A DNA stretch of 64,000 bases from Streptomyces malachitofuscus (GCF_014650055.1 NZ_BMUF01000004.1:62001-126000), one strand, 5' to 3'. Positions 9,460 through 19,006 are shown, numbered from the stretch's first letter. Notes: a model not told the origin generated them from the sequence alone. Numbers and translations are program-made.

Positions 9460-9966
9460 GTGGCAGCACGTCATCGTCTGATTCGAACGAGCCCGCGGTC
9501 CGTATGGGCCGTGCTGGAGGACGGCACCCGCTACGCGGACTGGGTGGTGGGCACCTCGTCCTCGGAGCCGGTGCGCGGACACTGGCCGGAACTCGGCTCC
9601 GCGATCGGCTTCGAGGTGCGGTTCGGTCCCCTGTGCCTGAACAACGAGACCGTCGTCCGGCGCTGCGTGCCGGGCGAGGCCCTGGAACTCGAGGCCAAGG
9701 CAGGACCGCTCGGCACGGCGCGGATCGCCATCGAGCTCCGGCCCTGGGGCGACCACTGCCTGGTGATCGTGGACGAGCATCCGCTGCGAGGAGCGGGCGG
9801 CCTGGTGCACAACGTGGCCGTGGAGGCGCTGATCCAGATCCGCCACCGCGCCATGCTCGCCCGGCTGGCGAAACTCTGCGAGAACGAGGCGGCGGAGGAG
9901 GAACGGCGCCGCCCCATGGGGCAGGTCGTCGCACCCGAGCCCGGCACGGGAGGCGCCCGTGCCTGA
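9460..9966 (+). CDS. SRPBCC (START/polyketide cyclase-like) protein
   Basis: Protein of 168 residues with the helix-grip SRPBCC fold: an N-terminal strand and helix around TSPRSVWAVLEDGTRYADWVVG, a central set of strands, and a long C-terminal helix containing VEALIQIRHRAMLARLAKLC. Such proteins bind hydrophobic ligands and may act as cyclases, aromatases or lipid carriers. It begins with GTG 9460 behind a GGGAGGTC site and overlaps the next gene by eight bases, so the two are translationally coupled. It probably handles a substrate shared with the flavoprotein that follows. Confidence 0.82.
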   Translation: MAARHRLIRTSPRSVWAVLEDGTRYADWVVGTSSSEPVRGHWPELGSAIGFEVRFGPLCLNNETVVRRCVPGEALELEAKAGPLGTARIAIELRPWGDHCLVIVDEHPLRGAGGLVHNVAVEALIQIRHRAMLARLAKLCENEAAEEERRRPMGQVVAPEPGTGGARA

Positions 9967-11608
9967 CGCCGTGGTCATCGGGGCCGGGCCCAACGGCCTG
10001 GTCGCGGCCAACCTGCTCGCCGACGCCGGCTGGAGCGTGGAGGTACTGGAGGAGCAGCCGGAGCCCGGCGGCGCCGTACGCCACGACCGGGGCGCCGACC
10101 CGGACTTCGTCAGTGACGTCTGCAGCTCCTTCTACCCGCTCGCCGCCGCCTCCCCGGTCGTCTCCGGACTGCACCTGGAGCGCCACGGGCTGCGCTGGAG
10201 CCACGCCCCGCACGTCGTCGCACATCCGCTGAGCGACGGCCGGTGCGCGGTCCTCGACCGCCGCGTCGACGTCACCGCCGCCTCGCTGGACGCCTTCGCG
10301 CCGGAGGACGGGGCCGCCTGGCACCGGCTGCACGACATGTGGGAGAGCCTGCGGCCCGATCTGCTGGACGCCCTGTTCACCCCCTTCCCGCCCCTGCGTT
10401 CCGGCCTCCGGCTGGCCGTCAGGCTCCGCGGCACGGGCGGTCTGCGCATGGCGCGCACCCTGGTGCTGCCCGTGCGCCGCCTGGCGCAGGAGGAGTTCCG
10501 GGGCGAGGGAGGAGGCCTGCTGCTGGCCGGCAACGCGCTCCACGCCGACCTGGCGCCGGAGGCGGCGGGCAGTGGCGGCTTCGGCTGGCTGATGTCGATG
10601 CTCGGGCAGACCTACGGCTTCCCCGTGCCGGCCGGGGGCTCGGGTGCCCTCACCGAGGCCCTGGCGCGCCGGCTGGAGGAGCGCGGCGGCGTGCTGCGCT
10701 GCGGACAGCGCGTGGACCGCGTCCTCGTCCGCGACGGACGGGCGGCCGGGGTGCGCACGGCCGGCGGCGAGACCGTGGCGGCGGACCGTGCCGTCCTCGC
10801 CGACGTGGCCGTGCCCGCCCTGTACGGCGAACTCGTCCCACCCGAGCACCTTCCCTCCCAGCTGTTGTCCGACCTGCGGCGCTTCCAATGGGACTTCGCC
10901 ACCTTCAAGGTCGACTGGGCCCTCGACGGCCCGGTGCCCTGGAGCTGCGAGCAGGCCGCCGGCGCCGGGACCGTCCATCTCGCGGACGGTCTCGACGAGC
11001 TCACCCGGTTCGCCGCCCAGCTCGCCACCGGCAGCGTCCCGGACCGGCCCTTCTGCCTGTTCGGCCAGATGACGACCTCCGACCCGTCCCGGTCCCCCCG
11101 GGGAACCGAGTCGGCGTGGGCGTACACGCATGTGCCCCACGACGTGGCCGGGGACGCGGGCGAGGAGTCGCTCACCGGAGCCTGGGACGCCCAGGAGCAG
11201 GAGATCATGGCCGACCGTGTCGAGCGCCAGGTGGAACGCTTCGCACCCGGCTTCCGGTCCAGGATCCGGGCCCGGCGCATCCTCGCGCCGCCCACGCTCC
11301 AGGCCCTCGACCGGAACCTGCACGGCGGGGCCATCAACGGCGGCACCGCGGCCATGCACCAGCAGCTGTTCTTCCGCCCCGCCCCCGGCACCGGACGCCC
11401 CGAGACGCCCGTCAAGGGCCTGTATCTGGCATCCGCCGGCGCCCACCCGGGCGGCGGTGTGCACGGCGCGCCCGGCGCCAACGCCGCACGCGCCGCCCTG
11501 CGCCGGCACCTGGCGCCCGGGCTGGCCGGGGCGCAGCGCCTGCTGACCCACCGCGACCGCACCGGCCGCAGGCAGCCGGACACCGGCCGGCGGCCCGGCG
11601 ACGGATGA
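9959..11608 (+). CDS. Phytoene-desaturase-like FAD-dependent oxidoreductase
   Basis: Flavoprotein of 549 residues in the CrtI/phytoene-desaturase-related NAD(P)/FAD group. It opens with the dinucleotide-binding motif VVIGAGPNGLVAANLLADAG and the following acidic end of strand two (VLEEQPEPGGA), and closes with a typical FAD-contact segment, GLYLASAGAHPGGGVHGAPG. These enzymes desaturate or isomerise long polyene or other hydrophobic substrates. Its GTG start lies inside the end of the SRPBCC gene. It is not a copy of the crtI in this window: it differs at both ends and sits in another operon. The substrate is unknown; a retinol-saturase-like or amine-oxidase-like reaction is possible. Confidence 0.88.
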   Translation: MPDAVVIGAGPNGLVAANLLADAGWSVEVLEEQPEPGGAVRHDRGADPDFVSDVCSSFYPLAAASPVVSGLHLERHGLRWSHAPHVVAHPLSDGRCAVLDRRVDVTAASLDAFAPEDGAAWHRLHDMWESLRPDLLDALFTPFPPLRSGLRLAVRLRGTGGLRMARTLVLPVRRLAQEEFRGEGGGLLLAGNALHADLAPEAAGSGGFGWLMSMLGQTYGFPVPAGGSGALTEALARRLEERGGVLRCGQRVDRVLVRDGRAAGVRTAGGETVAADRAVLADVAVPALYGELVPPEHLPSQLLSDLRRFQWDFATFKVDWALDGPVPWSCEQAAGAGTVHLADGLDELTRFAAQLATGSVPDRPFCLFGQMTTSDPSRSPRGTESAWAYTHVPHDVAGDAGEESLTGAWDAQEQEIMADRVERQVERFAPGFRSRIRARRILAPPTLQALDRNLHGGAINGGTAAMHQQLFFRPAPGTGRPETPVKGLYLASAGAHPGGGVHGAPGANAARAALRRHLAPGLAGAQRLLTHRDRTGRRQPDTGRRPGDG

Positions 11609-11685
11609 CCGGCGCGCCGGGACCGGCCGGGAACACCCCACCGCGGTACCCCGGGAGACCATCGACCACAGGCGGAGGCGAGACG

Positions 11686-12153
11686 ATGACCGGACACGAG
11701 GACGGACCGGACCGGGCCCACCGGCGCCCCGAGGGAGTCAGCGACGAGACGGTGGAGGCGCTCGGATCGCTGTCGAAGGCCCTGGAGACGACCGAGCGGG
11801 CCCGCGGCCACCTCTACAGCTTCCATCAGCTCACCGGCACCGCCGACCTGGAACTGGACCGCACCGTCGAACTGCTGCGCAAGGCCGGGCATCCGGAGTG
11901 GGCCGAGACGGTGCGCACCCAGGTGCTGGGCCGCAACGTCATCCCGGGGCACTGGACGTTCCAGATCGTCGAGGCCTACGACAGCACCTACTACCAGCCG
12001 TTCCGTGAGATCGAACAGGCCGCCGTGGAGGAACTGGCCGAGGGCCGGGACCACCTGTACGAGGCCGAGCTGAAGGAGGCCCGCCGCACCGTCGGCCACC
12101 CCGACCACACGGCCCGCCCCGGCACACCCCCCGACGACGGGGAAGCCCGATGA
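11686..12153 (+). CDS. Conserved hypothetical protein of the redox operon
   Basis: Acidic, mainly helical soluble protein of 155 residues. The ATG at 11686 follows a GGCGGAGGCGAG site. The central part LETTERARGHLYSFHQLTGT and DRTVELLRKAGHPEWA looks like an alpha-helical bundle, and FQIVEAYDSTYYQPF is the most distinctive stretch. I know of similar hypothetical Streptomyces proteins but no function. It overlaps the following SDR gene by four bases, so it belongs functionally with this operon. There are no cysteine pairs or metal-binding clusters. Confidence 0.7.
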   Translation: MTGHEDGPDRAHRRPEGVSDETVEALGSLSKALETTERARGHLYSFHQLTGTADLELDRTVELLRKAGHPEWAETVRTQVLGRNVIPGHWTFQIVEAYDSTYYQPFREIEQAAVEELAEGRDHLYEAELKEARRTVGHPDHTARPGTPPDDGEAR

Positions 12154-13031
12154 GCGACTCCCCGCTCCGCGGCCGCACCGTGGTGGTGACCGGCGCCGCA
12201 CGGGGTATCGGCGCGGCCCTGGCCCGCGAACTCGCCCGGCGCGGCGCCCGCGTCGCCCTGCTCGGCCACGAGAGGGCGGACCTGGAAGCGGTGGCGAACA
12301 CCCTGCCCGGCCCCGCGCTGGCCCACGAGGTCGACGTCACCGACGAGGCCGCGCTGGACCGGGCCGCGCAACTGGTCAGGAGGAGCCTCGGTCCCGCCTC
12401 CGCCGTCGTGGCCAACGCCGGTGTCGCGGAGAGCGGCCCGTTCATCACCTCCGACCCCGCCGAATGGCGGCGGGTGATCGACGTCAACCTGACTGGCAGC
12501 GCGGCCACGGCGCGCGCCTTCCTGCCGGATCTGCTGGCGACCGAGGGCTACCACCTCCAAATCGCCTCGCTCGCCGCGATCGGCGCCGCCCCGATGATGA
12601 GTGCCTACTGCGCCTCGAAGGCCGGCGCGGAGGCCTTCGCCCACTCCCTGCGCGCCGAGGTGGCGCACCACGGTGTCGCCGTCGGCATCGCCTACGTCAG
12701 CTGGACCGACACCGACATGATCCGCGAAGGGGACCGCTACCCCGCGCTGCGGGAACTGCGCGGCAACATGCCCCCGTTGGCCCGGCGCGTGCACCCGGTG
12801 GACCGGGTCGCGCCCCGCCTCGCGACCGCCGTGGAACACCGCAGCAGGGCCGTCTACGTCCCCCGGTGGGTGCGCCTGGCCCAGGTGGCGCGCGCCGCCC
12901 TGCCCCCCGTCGTCCTGCGGGCCACCCGCCGCAGGCTGCCCCGCCTGGAGGCCACGTCCCCCCTGCACCACACCGGCCTCCTCGGCGCCGGCGGCAGAGC
13001 CGACGCCAGGGCGTCCGGGCCCCGCCAGTGA
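12150..13031 (+). CDS. Short-chain dehydrogenase/reductase (SDR)
   Basis: NAD(P)-dependent oxidoreductase of 293 residues. The classical SDR pattern is complete: TGAARGIG at residues 14-21, NAG at 89-91, catalytic Ser140 and the YxxxK pair Tyr153/Lys157. A C-terminal extension of some 50 residues beyond the usual 245-residue core is basic and may be amphipathic, as in membrane-associated SDRs acting on lipids. The start overlaps the stop of the preceding gene (ATGA), and a strong hairpin ends the operon. With the MpaB oxygenase and flavoprotein it probably forms part of one oxidation-reduction route on a hydrophobic compound. Confidence 0.9.
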   Translation: MSDSPLRGRTVVVTGAARGIGAALARELARRGARVALLGHERADLEAVANTLPGPALAHEVDVTDEAALDRAAQLVRRSLGPASAVVANAGVAESGPFITSDPAEWRRVIDVNLTGSAATARAFLPDLLATEGYHLQIASLAAIGAAPMMSAYCASKAGAEAFAHSLRAEVAHHGVAVGIAYVSWTDTDMIREGDRYPALRELRGNMPPLARRVHPVDRVAPRLATAVEHRSRAVYVPRWVRLAQVARAALPPVVLRATRRRLPRLEATSPLHHTGLLGAGGRADARASGPRQ

Positions 13032-13070
13032 CCCCCTCCGCCCACCCCCGGGTCCGGCACGATCCAGCTT

Positions 13071-13140
13071 TCCGGCGTTTGAGGAGCGGGGGTCCGGGGG
13101 CAGCGCCCCCGGGGACGGGAAGGGGCGGCGGGGGCGAAAA
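13071..13140. terminator. Dispersed repeat acting as bidirectional terminator
   Basis: Third copy of the element seen at 1687-1862, lying between convergent genes. It holds a perfect eight-base stem (CCGGGGGC at 13094-13101, GCCCCCGG at 13105-13112) with a three-base loop, followed by GGGACGGGAAGGGGCGGCGG. Confidence 0.7.
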
Positions 13141-13181
13141 GGGGCCAGGCCTACGGCCAGGTCGCACGGCCGGGGCGCTGC

Positions 13182-14189
13182 TCAGCCCGGGAAGCGCCCC
13201 GTGGAACGCAGGGACCATCGGCGTTCCGCATACGCCAGGTCATCGCGCCACAGCCGGCCGGCCGCGGCCCGTACGAGGGGACGGAGCAGCGGAGCCGCGC
13301 CTCGCGCCAGGGCGAACCCCGGACGGCCGGACGCCGCCACCACCGCCTCGACGACCGCCGTACGCGGCCGCCCCCGTCCGTCCGTTCCGAGGGGAGTGGC
13401 GTGCGACTCGACCACGGAGCCCGCCCCCTCCCCTTCGGTGATGCGCATGACCACGGTGCGCGGCTCCGGCGCGGTGAACTCGGCCCGCACCGGCACCACC
13501 AGCCGCCCCGCCACCTTGAAGGACACGTCCACCGTGAACACGTCCGCGCTCCCGTCCGACCCGTCCGGCGCGCCCGCCACGGTGAGGTCGACGAACGAGT
13601 AGGGGTGGAACCAGGCCCCGTGCCAGGGGTCCAGCCGGTTGGCCACCACGTCCTCGGGCTCACAGGTGCCCACCCCGGTGTACACGGCCGTCAGGGCCCG
13701 TTCCGGCCGCGCCGGCACCACCGGCGCGTCGAGCGGCGCCTCGCCGCCGGCCGCGTCCAGCCGGACCCACAGCAGCACCCCGTCGTCGTGCACCGGGAAC
13801 GGCTCCCAGCCCGCGAACGTGCCGCCGTCCAGGGCGAGTCCGTGCCAATGACACACCAGCGTCCCGCAGCGGACGGGGCTGTCCCGCAGCGGCGCGCCCA
13901 GGTGCGGGCAGATCCCGGGCCCGGCGACCGGACGGCCGTCGGCGTTCCGCCAGAGCACCACCTCCTGCCCCGCCACGGTCCGCGCCAGCGGACGGTCGTC
14001 GCGCAGGTCGCGCGAGTCGCCCACCACGTACCAGTTGCCCGACGGACGCGCCTGCGCCCGCTTCAGCGCGGCGGCGATGACGGCGGGCCGTGCCTCGCGC
14101 CAGGTGGGACCCTGCCGGTCCCACGGCACCGCACGCCGGCGCAGGGACAGCGGCAGACGCCTGCGCCCGCCCGCGGATCCGGAACTCAT
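13182..14189 (-). CDS. Rieske [2Fe-2S] protein of the carotenoid operon (DUF5914-type)
   Basis: Protein of 335 residues with an N-terminal Rieske domain. The cluster ligands are visible: C94-P-H96 and C113-H-W-H116, spaced as in Rieske oxygenases. The C-terminal two thirds resemble the uncharacterised DUF5914 region, with an alpha/beta START-like pattern that could hold a mononuclear iron site and a hydrophobic substrate. Its ATG overlaps the crtB stop (ATGA), so it is the third coupled gene of the crtI-crtB operon. In the S. coelicolor and S. griseus clusters I recall, this place is taken by the methylesterase-like crtV. It probably hydroxylates or otherwise modifies a carotenoid, but this is inference. 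Confidence 0.85.
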   Translation of the reverse strand: MSSGSAGGRRRLPLSLRRRAVPWDRQGPTWREARPAVIAAALKRAQARPSGNWYVVGDSRDLRDDRPLARTVAGQEVVLWRNADGRPVAGPGICPHLGAPLRDSPVRCGTLVCHWHGLALDGGTFAGWEPFPVHDDGVLLWVRLDAAGGEAPLDAPVVPARPERALTAVYTGVGTCEPEDVVANRLDPWHGAWFHPYSFVDLTVAGAPDGSDGSADVFTVDVSFKVAGRLVVPVRAEFTAPEPRTVVMRITEGEGAGSVVESHATPLGTDGRGRPRTAVVEAVVAASGRPGFALARGAAPLLRPLVRAAAGRLWRDDLAYAERRWSLRSTGRFPG

Positions 14190-15190
14190 GCGACCCCCTC
14201 GGAAGCGGTCGGGATCGGGGTGAGCGGACGGACGTCCGGCAGCCGCCGGCCGGCGCGACGGTCACGCAGCCGGGCGGCAGCCACCCGGGCGAGCCCGTCG
14301 GCGGCGACCACGGCGCGCCGCCGCCGGGGGACCACCGCCCGGCGGTGCAGCACCGCGTAGCCGTCCCGGGCCACGGCGTCCAGGATGCCGCCGTACAGCA
14401 CGAACGCCGTGCGGATGCACGGCCGGGACACCGGCTCCAGCATCGCGAGCCCCGGCGCCGCCTCCCGGTACACGCCCCGCGTCAGTGCCGCGAACTCCTT
14501 CAGCGCCGCGGTGACACGCGGGTCCCGGCGGCCCGTGTCCCGGCTCCACCGCAGCAGCGCCCGGTCCGCGCCGTGCGCGGCGAGCAGGTCGGCCGGCAGG
14601 TAGACGCGCCCCCGGTCGAGGTCCTCGCCCACGTCGCGCAGGAAGTTGGTGAGCTGGAACGCCACGCCCAGGGCGGCCGCGTGCGGCTCGGCGACGCCGC
14701 GCGGGACGACCGTGCCGAGGACCGGCAGCATCTGCAGGCCGATGACCGCCGCGGAGCCGTGCATGTACCGTCGCAGCTCCGCGTAGTCGGCGTAGTCGGT
14801 CACCACCAGGTCGGCACGCATGGCGGCCATGAAGTCGGTGAAGTGGCCGTGGTCGATGCCGTACCGGTGGGCCGTGTCGGCGAGGGCCCGCACCACCGGT
14901 TCGCCGCTGTCGCCGTCCCGCAGGCCCTTGCCCAGTTCGCGCTCGAGCGCGGACAGCTCCGCGTCCCGGCGCGCCGTGTCCGCCCCCGTGCCGAGCGCGT
15001 CGACGATGTCGTCGGCCCAGCGGGCGAAGCCGTACAGGGCGTGCACGGCGGGGCGCCGCTCGACGGGGAGCAGCCGGGTGGCGAGGAAGTACGTCCTGCC
15101 GTGCCGGGCGTTGAGCACCCGGCAGCGGCGGTACGCCTCGCGCATGGCCGGGTCGGTGACGCCCGCGGCGTCCAGTTCACGGTCGGTCAT
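14186..15190 (-). CDS. crtB: Phytoene synthase
   Basis: Joins two geranylgeranyl diphosphate molecules head to head to make phytoene, the first committed carotenoid step. The 334-residue protein has both Asp-rich substrate-Mg sites of the squalene/phytoene synthase family: DDIVD at residues 60-64 in the context [11 protein letters not shown], and NFLRDVGED further on, followed by DRGRVYLP. Its ATG overlaps the crtI stop codon by four bases, and its own stop overlaps the Rieske gene, so all three are translationally coupled. No geranylgeranyl diphosphate synthase (crtE) is present in the window, so the substrate must come from a gene elsewhere. Confidence 0.96.
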   Translation of the reverse strand: MTDRELDAAGVTDPAMREAYRRCRVLNARHGRTYFLATRLLPVERRPAVHALYGFARWADDIVDALGTGADTARRDAELSALERELGKGLRDGDSGEPVVRALADTAHRYGIDHGHFTDFMAAMRADLVVTDYADYAELRRYMHGSAAVIGLQMLPVLGTVVPRGVAEPHAAALGVAFQLTNFLRDVGEDLDRGRVYLPADLLAAHGADRALLRWSRDTGRRDPRVTAALKEFAALTRGVYREAAPGLAMLEPVSRPCIRTAFVLYGGILDAVARDGYAVLHRRAVVPRRRRAVVAADGLARVAAARLRDRRAGRRLPDVRPLTPIPTASEGVA

Positions 15191-16716
15191 GCGGAGGCCT
15201 CCTGCGTCGTGTCGTGGGGGACACGCGGCCGCCGTGGACCGCCGGTGATCCGTGCCGCGGCCAGCTTCCCCGACAGCAGCACGGTCGGCACGCCGACGCC
15301 GGGGGTGGTGCCGCAGCCGGCCAGTACGGCGTTCTCGGTGCCGCGGACCAGGTTGCGGGGCCGGAACGGTCCCGTCTGGGCGAAGGTGTGGGCCGTGGCG
15401 AACGGAGTACCGGCGGCGAGCCCCTGGGCGTACCAGGCGGCGGGCGTGACCAGGCACTCGGCCTCGATGGCCGACCCCAGGCCGGCCAGCCCGCGCCGCT
15501 CCAGCTCCCGCAGCAGCCCGTCCCGGTAGCCCGGGGCCAGGTCGGTCCACGCGGCGGCGCCCGGCCCGATGTCGGTGTTGGGGCAGGGAGCGAGCACGTA
15601 GTGCAGATGGCGTCCCGGCGGAGCGAGGCCGGGGTCGGTGGCGGTGGGCCGGGTGATGAGCAGCGACGGGTCGCTCATCAGCCGCCCGGTGCGGGTGAGC
15701 TCGTCGAACGTGGTGTGCCACGCGGCGCCGAAGGAGAGCGTGTGGTGCGCCAGTTGGGGCCAGGTCCGGTCGGTGCCGAGGTGCAGCACGACCGCCGACG
15801 GGGAGTGCCGCAGCCGCACCGGCCGCCGTGGCGTGCGCCCCAGGAGCCGGTAGGCGACGGGAAGGTCCGGGGTCAGGACGACCGCGTCGCAGGGCACGCG
15901 GTCCCGGTCGGTGACGACGGCGGTGATCCGGTCACCGGAGCGCTCCAGCCGGGTGACCTCGTGGCCGTACCGCAGCTCGGCGCCCGCTTCGGCGGCGGCG
16001 TCCGCCATGGCGCGCGGCAGCGCGTGCATTCCGCCGCGCGGGAAGTACACGCCGGCGACGGTGTCCATGTACGCGATGACGGCGTACGCGGCCAGGGCCC
16101 TGGCCGGCGGGACGCCCGCGTACAGGGCCTGGAAGGTGAAGACCCGGCGCAGCCGCTCGTCCCGCAGGAAACGCCCGACGCGCGCGTCCAGCCGTCCGAA
16201 ACCGCCCAGCGCCGCCAACCGGGCGAGGTCGGCGGTCAGCAGGCCGAGCGGGGAGTCGAAGTTGGCATCGATGAAGCGGCGCATCTGCGCCCGGTGGAGC
16301 CGCTCCAGCCAGTCGCGCAGCCGCAGGTATCCCGCGGCCTCGCGGGGACCGGCGAAACGCTCGACCTCCGTCGCCATCGCCTCGGCCCCGGTGTGGACGT
16401 CGAGGCTGCTCCCGTCGGCGAAACGGGCCCGGTAGGCAGGATGCAGGGGCACGAGCTCCACGCGTTCCCGCAGACTGCCGCCGACGGCGGCGAACGCCTC
16501 GTCGGCGAGGTCCGGCATGGTCAGCACGGTGGGGCCGGTGTCGATCCGGTAACCGTCGAGATCCCGGCGCCCGGCGCGCCCGCCGGGCCCGCCCTCCCGC
16601 TCGACGACGGTGACGCGCCGGCCCGCGCCCAGCAGGTGCAGGGCCGCCGACAGCCCGGCAAGACCGGCGCCCACGACCACCACGTGATCCGTACGGCCCG
16701 CCACGGTGCGCGTCAC
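15187..16716 (-). CDS. crtI: Phytoene desaturase (lycopene-forming type)
   Basis: FAD-dependent enzyme that introduces double bases into phytoene, leading to lycopene in bacteria with CrtI. The 509-residue protein has the N-terminal FAD motif [20 protein letters not shown] (residues 13-32), [11 protein letters not shown], the [10 protein letters not shown] segment and the C-terminal FAD contact [19 protein letters not shown], all typical of bacterial CrtI. The GTG at 16716 is chosen for its GGGGAGG site; a longer ATG-initiated version lacks one. It is the first gene of the leftward crtI-crtB-Rieske operon, transcribed away from crtY across a shared control region. Confidence 0.95.
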   Translation of the reverse strand: MTRTVAGRTDHVVVVGAGLAGLSAALHLLGAGRRVTVVEREGGPGGRAGRRDLDGYRIDTGPTVLTMPDLADEAFAAVGGSLRERVELVPLHPAYRARFADGSSLDVHTGAEAMATEVERFAGPREAAGYLRLRDWLERLHRAQMRRFIDANFDSPLGLLTADLARLAALGGFGRLDARVGRFLRDERLRRVFTFQALYAGVPPARALAAYAVIAYMDTVAGVYFPRGGMHALPRAMADAAAEAGAELRYGHEVTRLERSGDRITAVVTDRDRVPCDAVVLTPDLPVAYRLLGRTPRRPVRLRHSPSAVVLHLGTDRTWPQLAHHTLSFGAAWHTTFDELTRTGRLMSDPSLLITRPTATDPGLAPPGRHLHYVLAPCPNTDIGPGAAAWTDLAPGYRDGLLRELERRGLAGLGSAIEAECLVTPAAWYAQGLAAGTPFATAHTFAQTGPFRPRNLVRGTENAVLAGCGTTPGVGVPTVLLSGKLAAARITGGPRRPRVPHDTTQEASA

Positions 16717-17037
16717 CGGCGGGCCTCCCCGCCACCGGCGGCCCGGCCGGACACGCCGGACACGTCCCGGTCCTCCGTATCTGTGCAGCCCATCCCGGTT
16801 CCTCTCGTCGCGAACACCGATCGTTCCGTCACCGATGTGCTTCCGCCCGTGCACGACACGCGGATGCGGGGCACGAGCCGGAACGGCTGGGCGAACCGCC
16901 GCCTGTCCTCCACGAGCCGGGCCCGTCCCAGGGGTGGCGGTCCGTCACACGTCCGAGTGACCCGGATCGGATCGGGCACACAGCCAGGAATGCTGGCGAG
17001 GTGGGTGTGTGCCGTGGAGCGGGAGGAGCGTGCCGTC
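16717..17037. promoter_or_regulatory. Divergent control region between the two carotenoid operons
   Basis: This 321-base stretch has no convincing gene and must hold the promoters for crtI (leftward) and crtY (rightward). On the minus strand there are two GGAAC sequences, the -35 type used by many ECF sigma factors; one reads GGAACC, 15 bases, then GATACG. An interrupted inverted repeat GAAC-7-GTTC is seen at about 16812-16826. In S. coelicolor the carotenoid genes are driven by the light-induced ECF factor LitS; whether these boxes serve such a factor is inference. Confidence 0.4.
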
Positions 17038-18231
17038 GTGCTGGACGCCGAGGTGGCGATCGTGGGGGCGGGCGCCGCCGGACTGTCCCTGGCCCACCGT
17101 CTGTCGCGGACCGTGCCGGGAACCCCGGCCCCGTCGGTCGTCCTGGTGGACGCCCCGCCCGGCCCGCTGCGTCCCCCGCGGCGCACCTGGTGCTTCTGGG
17201 AACCGGTCGGGGGCCGCTTCGACGCCGCCGTCACGGCGAGCTGGCGGCAGCTGCGGGTGCGCCCGCCCTCGGGCCCGGCGGCACAGGACGACATCGCGCC
17301 GCTGCGCTACAAGATGATCCGGTCCGACGACTTCGAGGACCTGGTCGCCCGCGACCTGGCCGCCAGCCCGGTCGTGCGCAGGCTGGAGGCGACCGTCGAG
17401 ACCGTGGAGGACGTGCCCGGGGGAGCCCTGGTCCGTCTGCGGGACCCCGGTGGACGGGCACGCGCCCTGCGGACCTGCTGGGTGTTCGACTCCCGTCCTC
17501 CGGGCAGCCTCCCTGCCGCCCGCACCACTCTGCTGCAGCACTTCCACGGCTGGTTCGTCCGCACCGAACGGCCGGTCTTCGACCCCCGGACGGCGGACCT
17601 GATGGACTTCCGCACCCCCCAGCCGACGACCGGCCTGTCCTTCGGATACGTGCTGCCCCTCGGGCGGCGCGAGGCGCTGGTGGAGTACACCGAGTTCTCC
17701 CCGCGCCCCCTCACGGCCGCCGGCTACACGTCGGCGCTGCGGCACTACACCGAGGACGTGCTCCGGCTGGGCGAACTGCGGATCCTGTCCGAGGAGACGG
17801 GGATCATCCCGATGACCGACGCCCCGATGCCCCGTCAGGTCGGCGCGTCCGTCTTCCGCATCGGCGCCGCGGGCGGCGCCACCCGCCCCTCGACCGGCTA
17901 CACCTTCGCCGGGATCCAGCGGCAGACCAGCGCCGTCGCCGCCGCGCTGCGCCGGGGCCGCACCCCCGTGCCGCCTCCCGCCCATTCGGCCCGCTCCCGG
18001 GCCATGGACGCCGTGCTGCTGCGGGCCCTGGACAGCGGCCGCGCCGACGGCCCCGCGCTGTTCTCCCGCCTCTTCGCCCGCCTGCCCATGCGGCTCCTCC
18101 TGCGCTTCCTCGACGGCCGCACCCGGCTCCACGAGGACCTCACCGTCGGCCTGCACACCCCGGTCGGCCCCATGCTCCGCTCGGCGCTGGAACTGCGCAC
18201 CCTGCCGCGCCGCCCGTTCGACGGCCCCTGA
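17038..18231 (+). CDS. crtY: Lycopene beta-cyclase (CrtY type)
   Basis: Flavoprotein of 397 residues that folds the ends of lycopene into beta-rings to make beta-carotene. The N-terminal dinucleotide motif EVAIVGAGAAGLSLAHRL is followed by PRRTWCFWE, matching the RTWCFW stretch of CrtY cyclases, and later LQHFHGWFV, PLGRREALVEYTEFS and GGATRPSTGYTFAGIQRQ, all characteristic. I chose GTG 17038, nine bases after GGAGGAG; GTG 17014 and ATG 16990 are in frame alternatives with poorer sites. It heads the rightward operon crtY-crtT-crtU, with 43 bases before crtT. Confidence 0.93.
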   Translation: MLDAEVAIVGAGAAGLSLAHRLSRTVPGTPAPSVVLVDAPPGPLRPPRRTWCFWEPVGGRFDAAVTASWRQLRVRPPSGPAAQDDIAPLRYKMIRSDDFEDLVARDLAASPVVRRLEATVETVEDVPGGALVRLRDPGGRARALRTCWVFDSRPPGSLPAARTTLLQHFHGWFVRTERPVFDPRTADLMDFRTPQPTTGLSFGYVLPLGRREALVEYTEFSPRPLTAAGYTSALRHYTEDVLRLGELRILSEETGIIPMTDAPMPRQVGASVFRIGAAGGATRPSTGYTFAGIQRQTSAVAAALRRGRTPVPPPAHSARSRAMDAVLLRALDSGRADGPALFSRLFARLPMRLLLRFLDGRTRLHEDLTVGLHTPVGPMLRSALELRTLPRRPFDGP

Positions 18232-18274
18232 TCCGGGCCCGCCCGCACCCGCCCCTTCTGCCCCGGGAGACCGC

Positions 18275-19006
18275 ATGACCCTGCTGCGCGACGAGGATCT
18301 CACCGCCGCGTTCGACCACGCCGCCCGCGGCTACGACACCTTGGTGGCCGCCAACCCCGGCTACCACGCCCAACTGCGCCGCTCGGCCCGCCGTCTGGGG
18401 CTGCCGCGAGGGGGCGAGGGCCTGCGGGTCCTGGACCTCGGCTGCGGCACCGGAGCGTCGACCGCCGCCCTCGCCGGCGTGCTGCCGGGCGCTCGCATCG
18501 TCTCCGTGGACGCCTCCGCCGGCATGCTGGCCCGCGCCGCCGCCAAACCCTGGCCCGCCCGGGTGACGTTCGTACGGGCGGCGGCGGAGGACCTGGCCGG
18601 GGCGGGAGTGGAAGGCCCGTTCGACGCGGTGTTCGCGGCCTATCTCCTGCGCAACGTCTCCGACCCCGACGCGGTGCTCACCACCGTGCGGGACCTGCTG
18701 GTCCCCGGCGGCAGACTGGGCGTGCACGAGTACACGCTCGGCGGACGCCGTGCCGACCGCGCGGTGTGGACCCTGGTGTGCCGCGGCATCGTCCAGCCGG
18801 CCGCCACCGTGCTCGGGGACGGCGAGCTGTACCGCCATCTGTGGCGCAGTGTCGTGGAGTTCGACACCGCGAGCCGGTTCGCCGACCGGCTGCGCGCGAA
18901 CGGCTTCGACGCCGTGCGGGTCCTGCCCCTGCCGGGGTGGCAGACGGGCATCACCCACACCTTCGTCGGCCGCAGGCCCCGCACCGGGAACGGGGCCGAG
19001 GGATGA
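18275..19006 (+). CDS. crtT: SAM-dependent methyltransferase of the carotenoid cluster
   Basis: Class I methyltransferase of 243 residues with the SAM-binding motif VLDLGCGTG (residues 52-60), an acidic second-strand end (VSVDASAGML) and YLLRNVSDPD in place of motif III, a pattern close to UbiE/MenG-type C-methyltransferases. Its position between lycopene cyclase and CrtU matches crtT of the Streptomyces isorenieratene clusters. The function of CrtT is not settled, since isorenieratene itself needs no added methyl from SAM in the accepted pathway; it may act on a modified carotenoid. It overlaps crtU by four bases. Confidence 0.85.
   Translation: MTLLRDEDLTAAFDHAARGYDTLVAANPGYHAQLRRSARRLGLPRGGEGLRVLDLGCGTGASTAALAGVLPGARIVSVDASAGMLARAAAKPWPARVTFVRAAAEDLAGAGVEGPFDAVFAAYLLRNVSDPDAVLTTVRDLLVPGGRLGVHEYTLGGRRADRAVWTLVCRGIVQPAATVLGDGELYRHLWRSVVEFDTASRFADRLRANGFDAVRVLPLPGWQTGITHTFVGRRPRTGNGAEG

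Noticed and set aside
9959..11608. Second copy of crtI
   Set aside because: It is only distantly similar, belongs to another operon and has a different C-terminal motif.
15214..17037. Very long open frame running antisense to crtI and on into crtY
   Set aside because: It lies opposite the clear crtI coding sequence; long antisense frames are expected at this GC content, and crtY has a good internal start with ribosome site.
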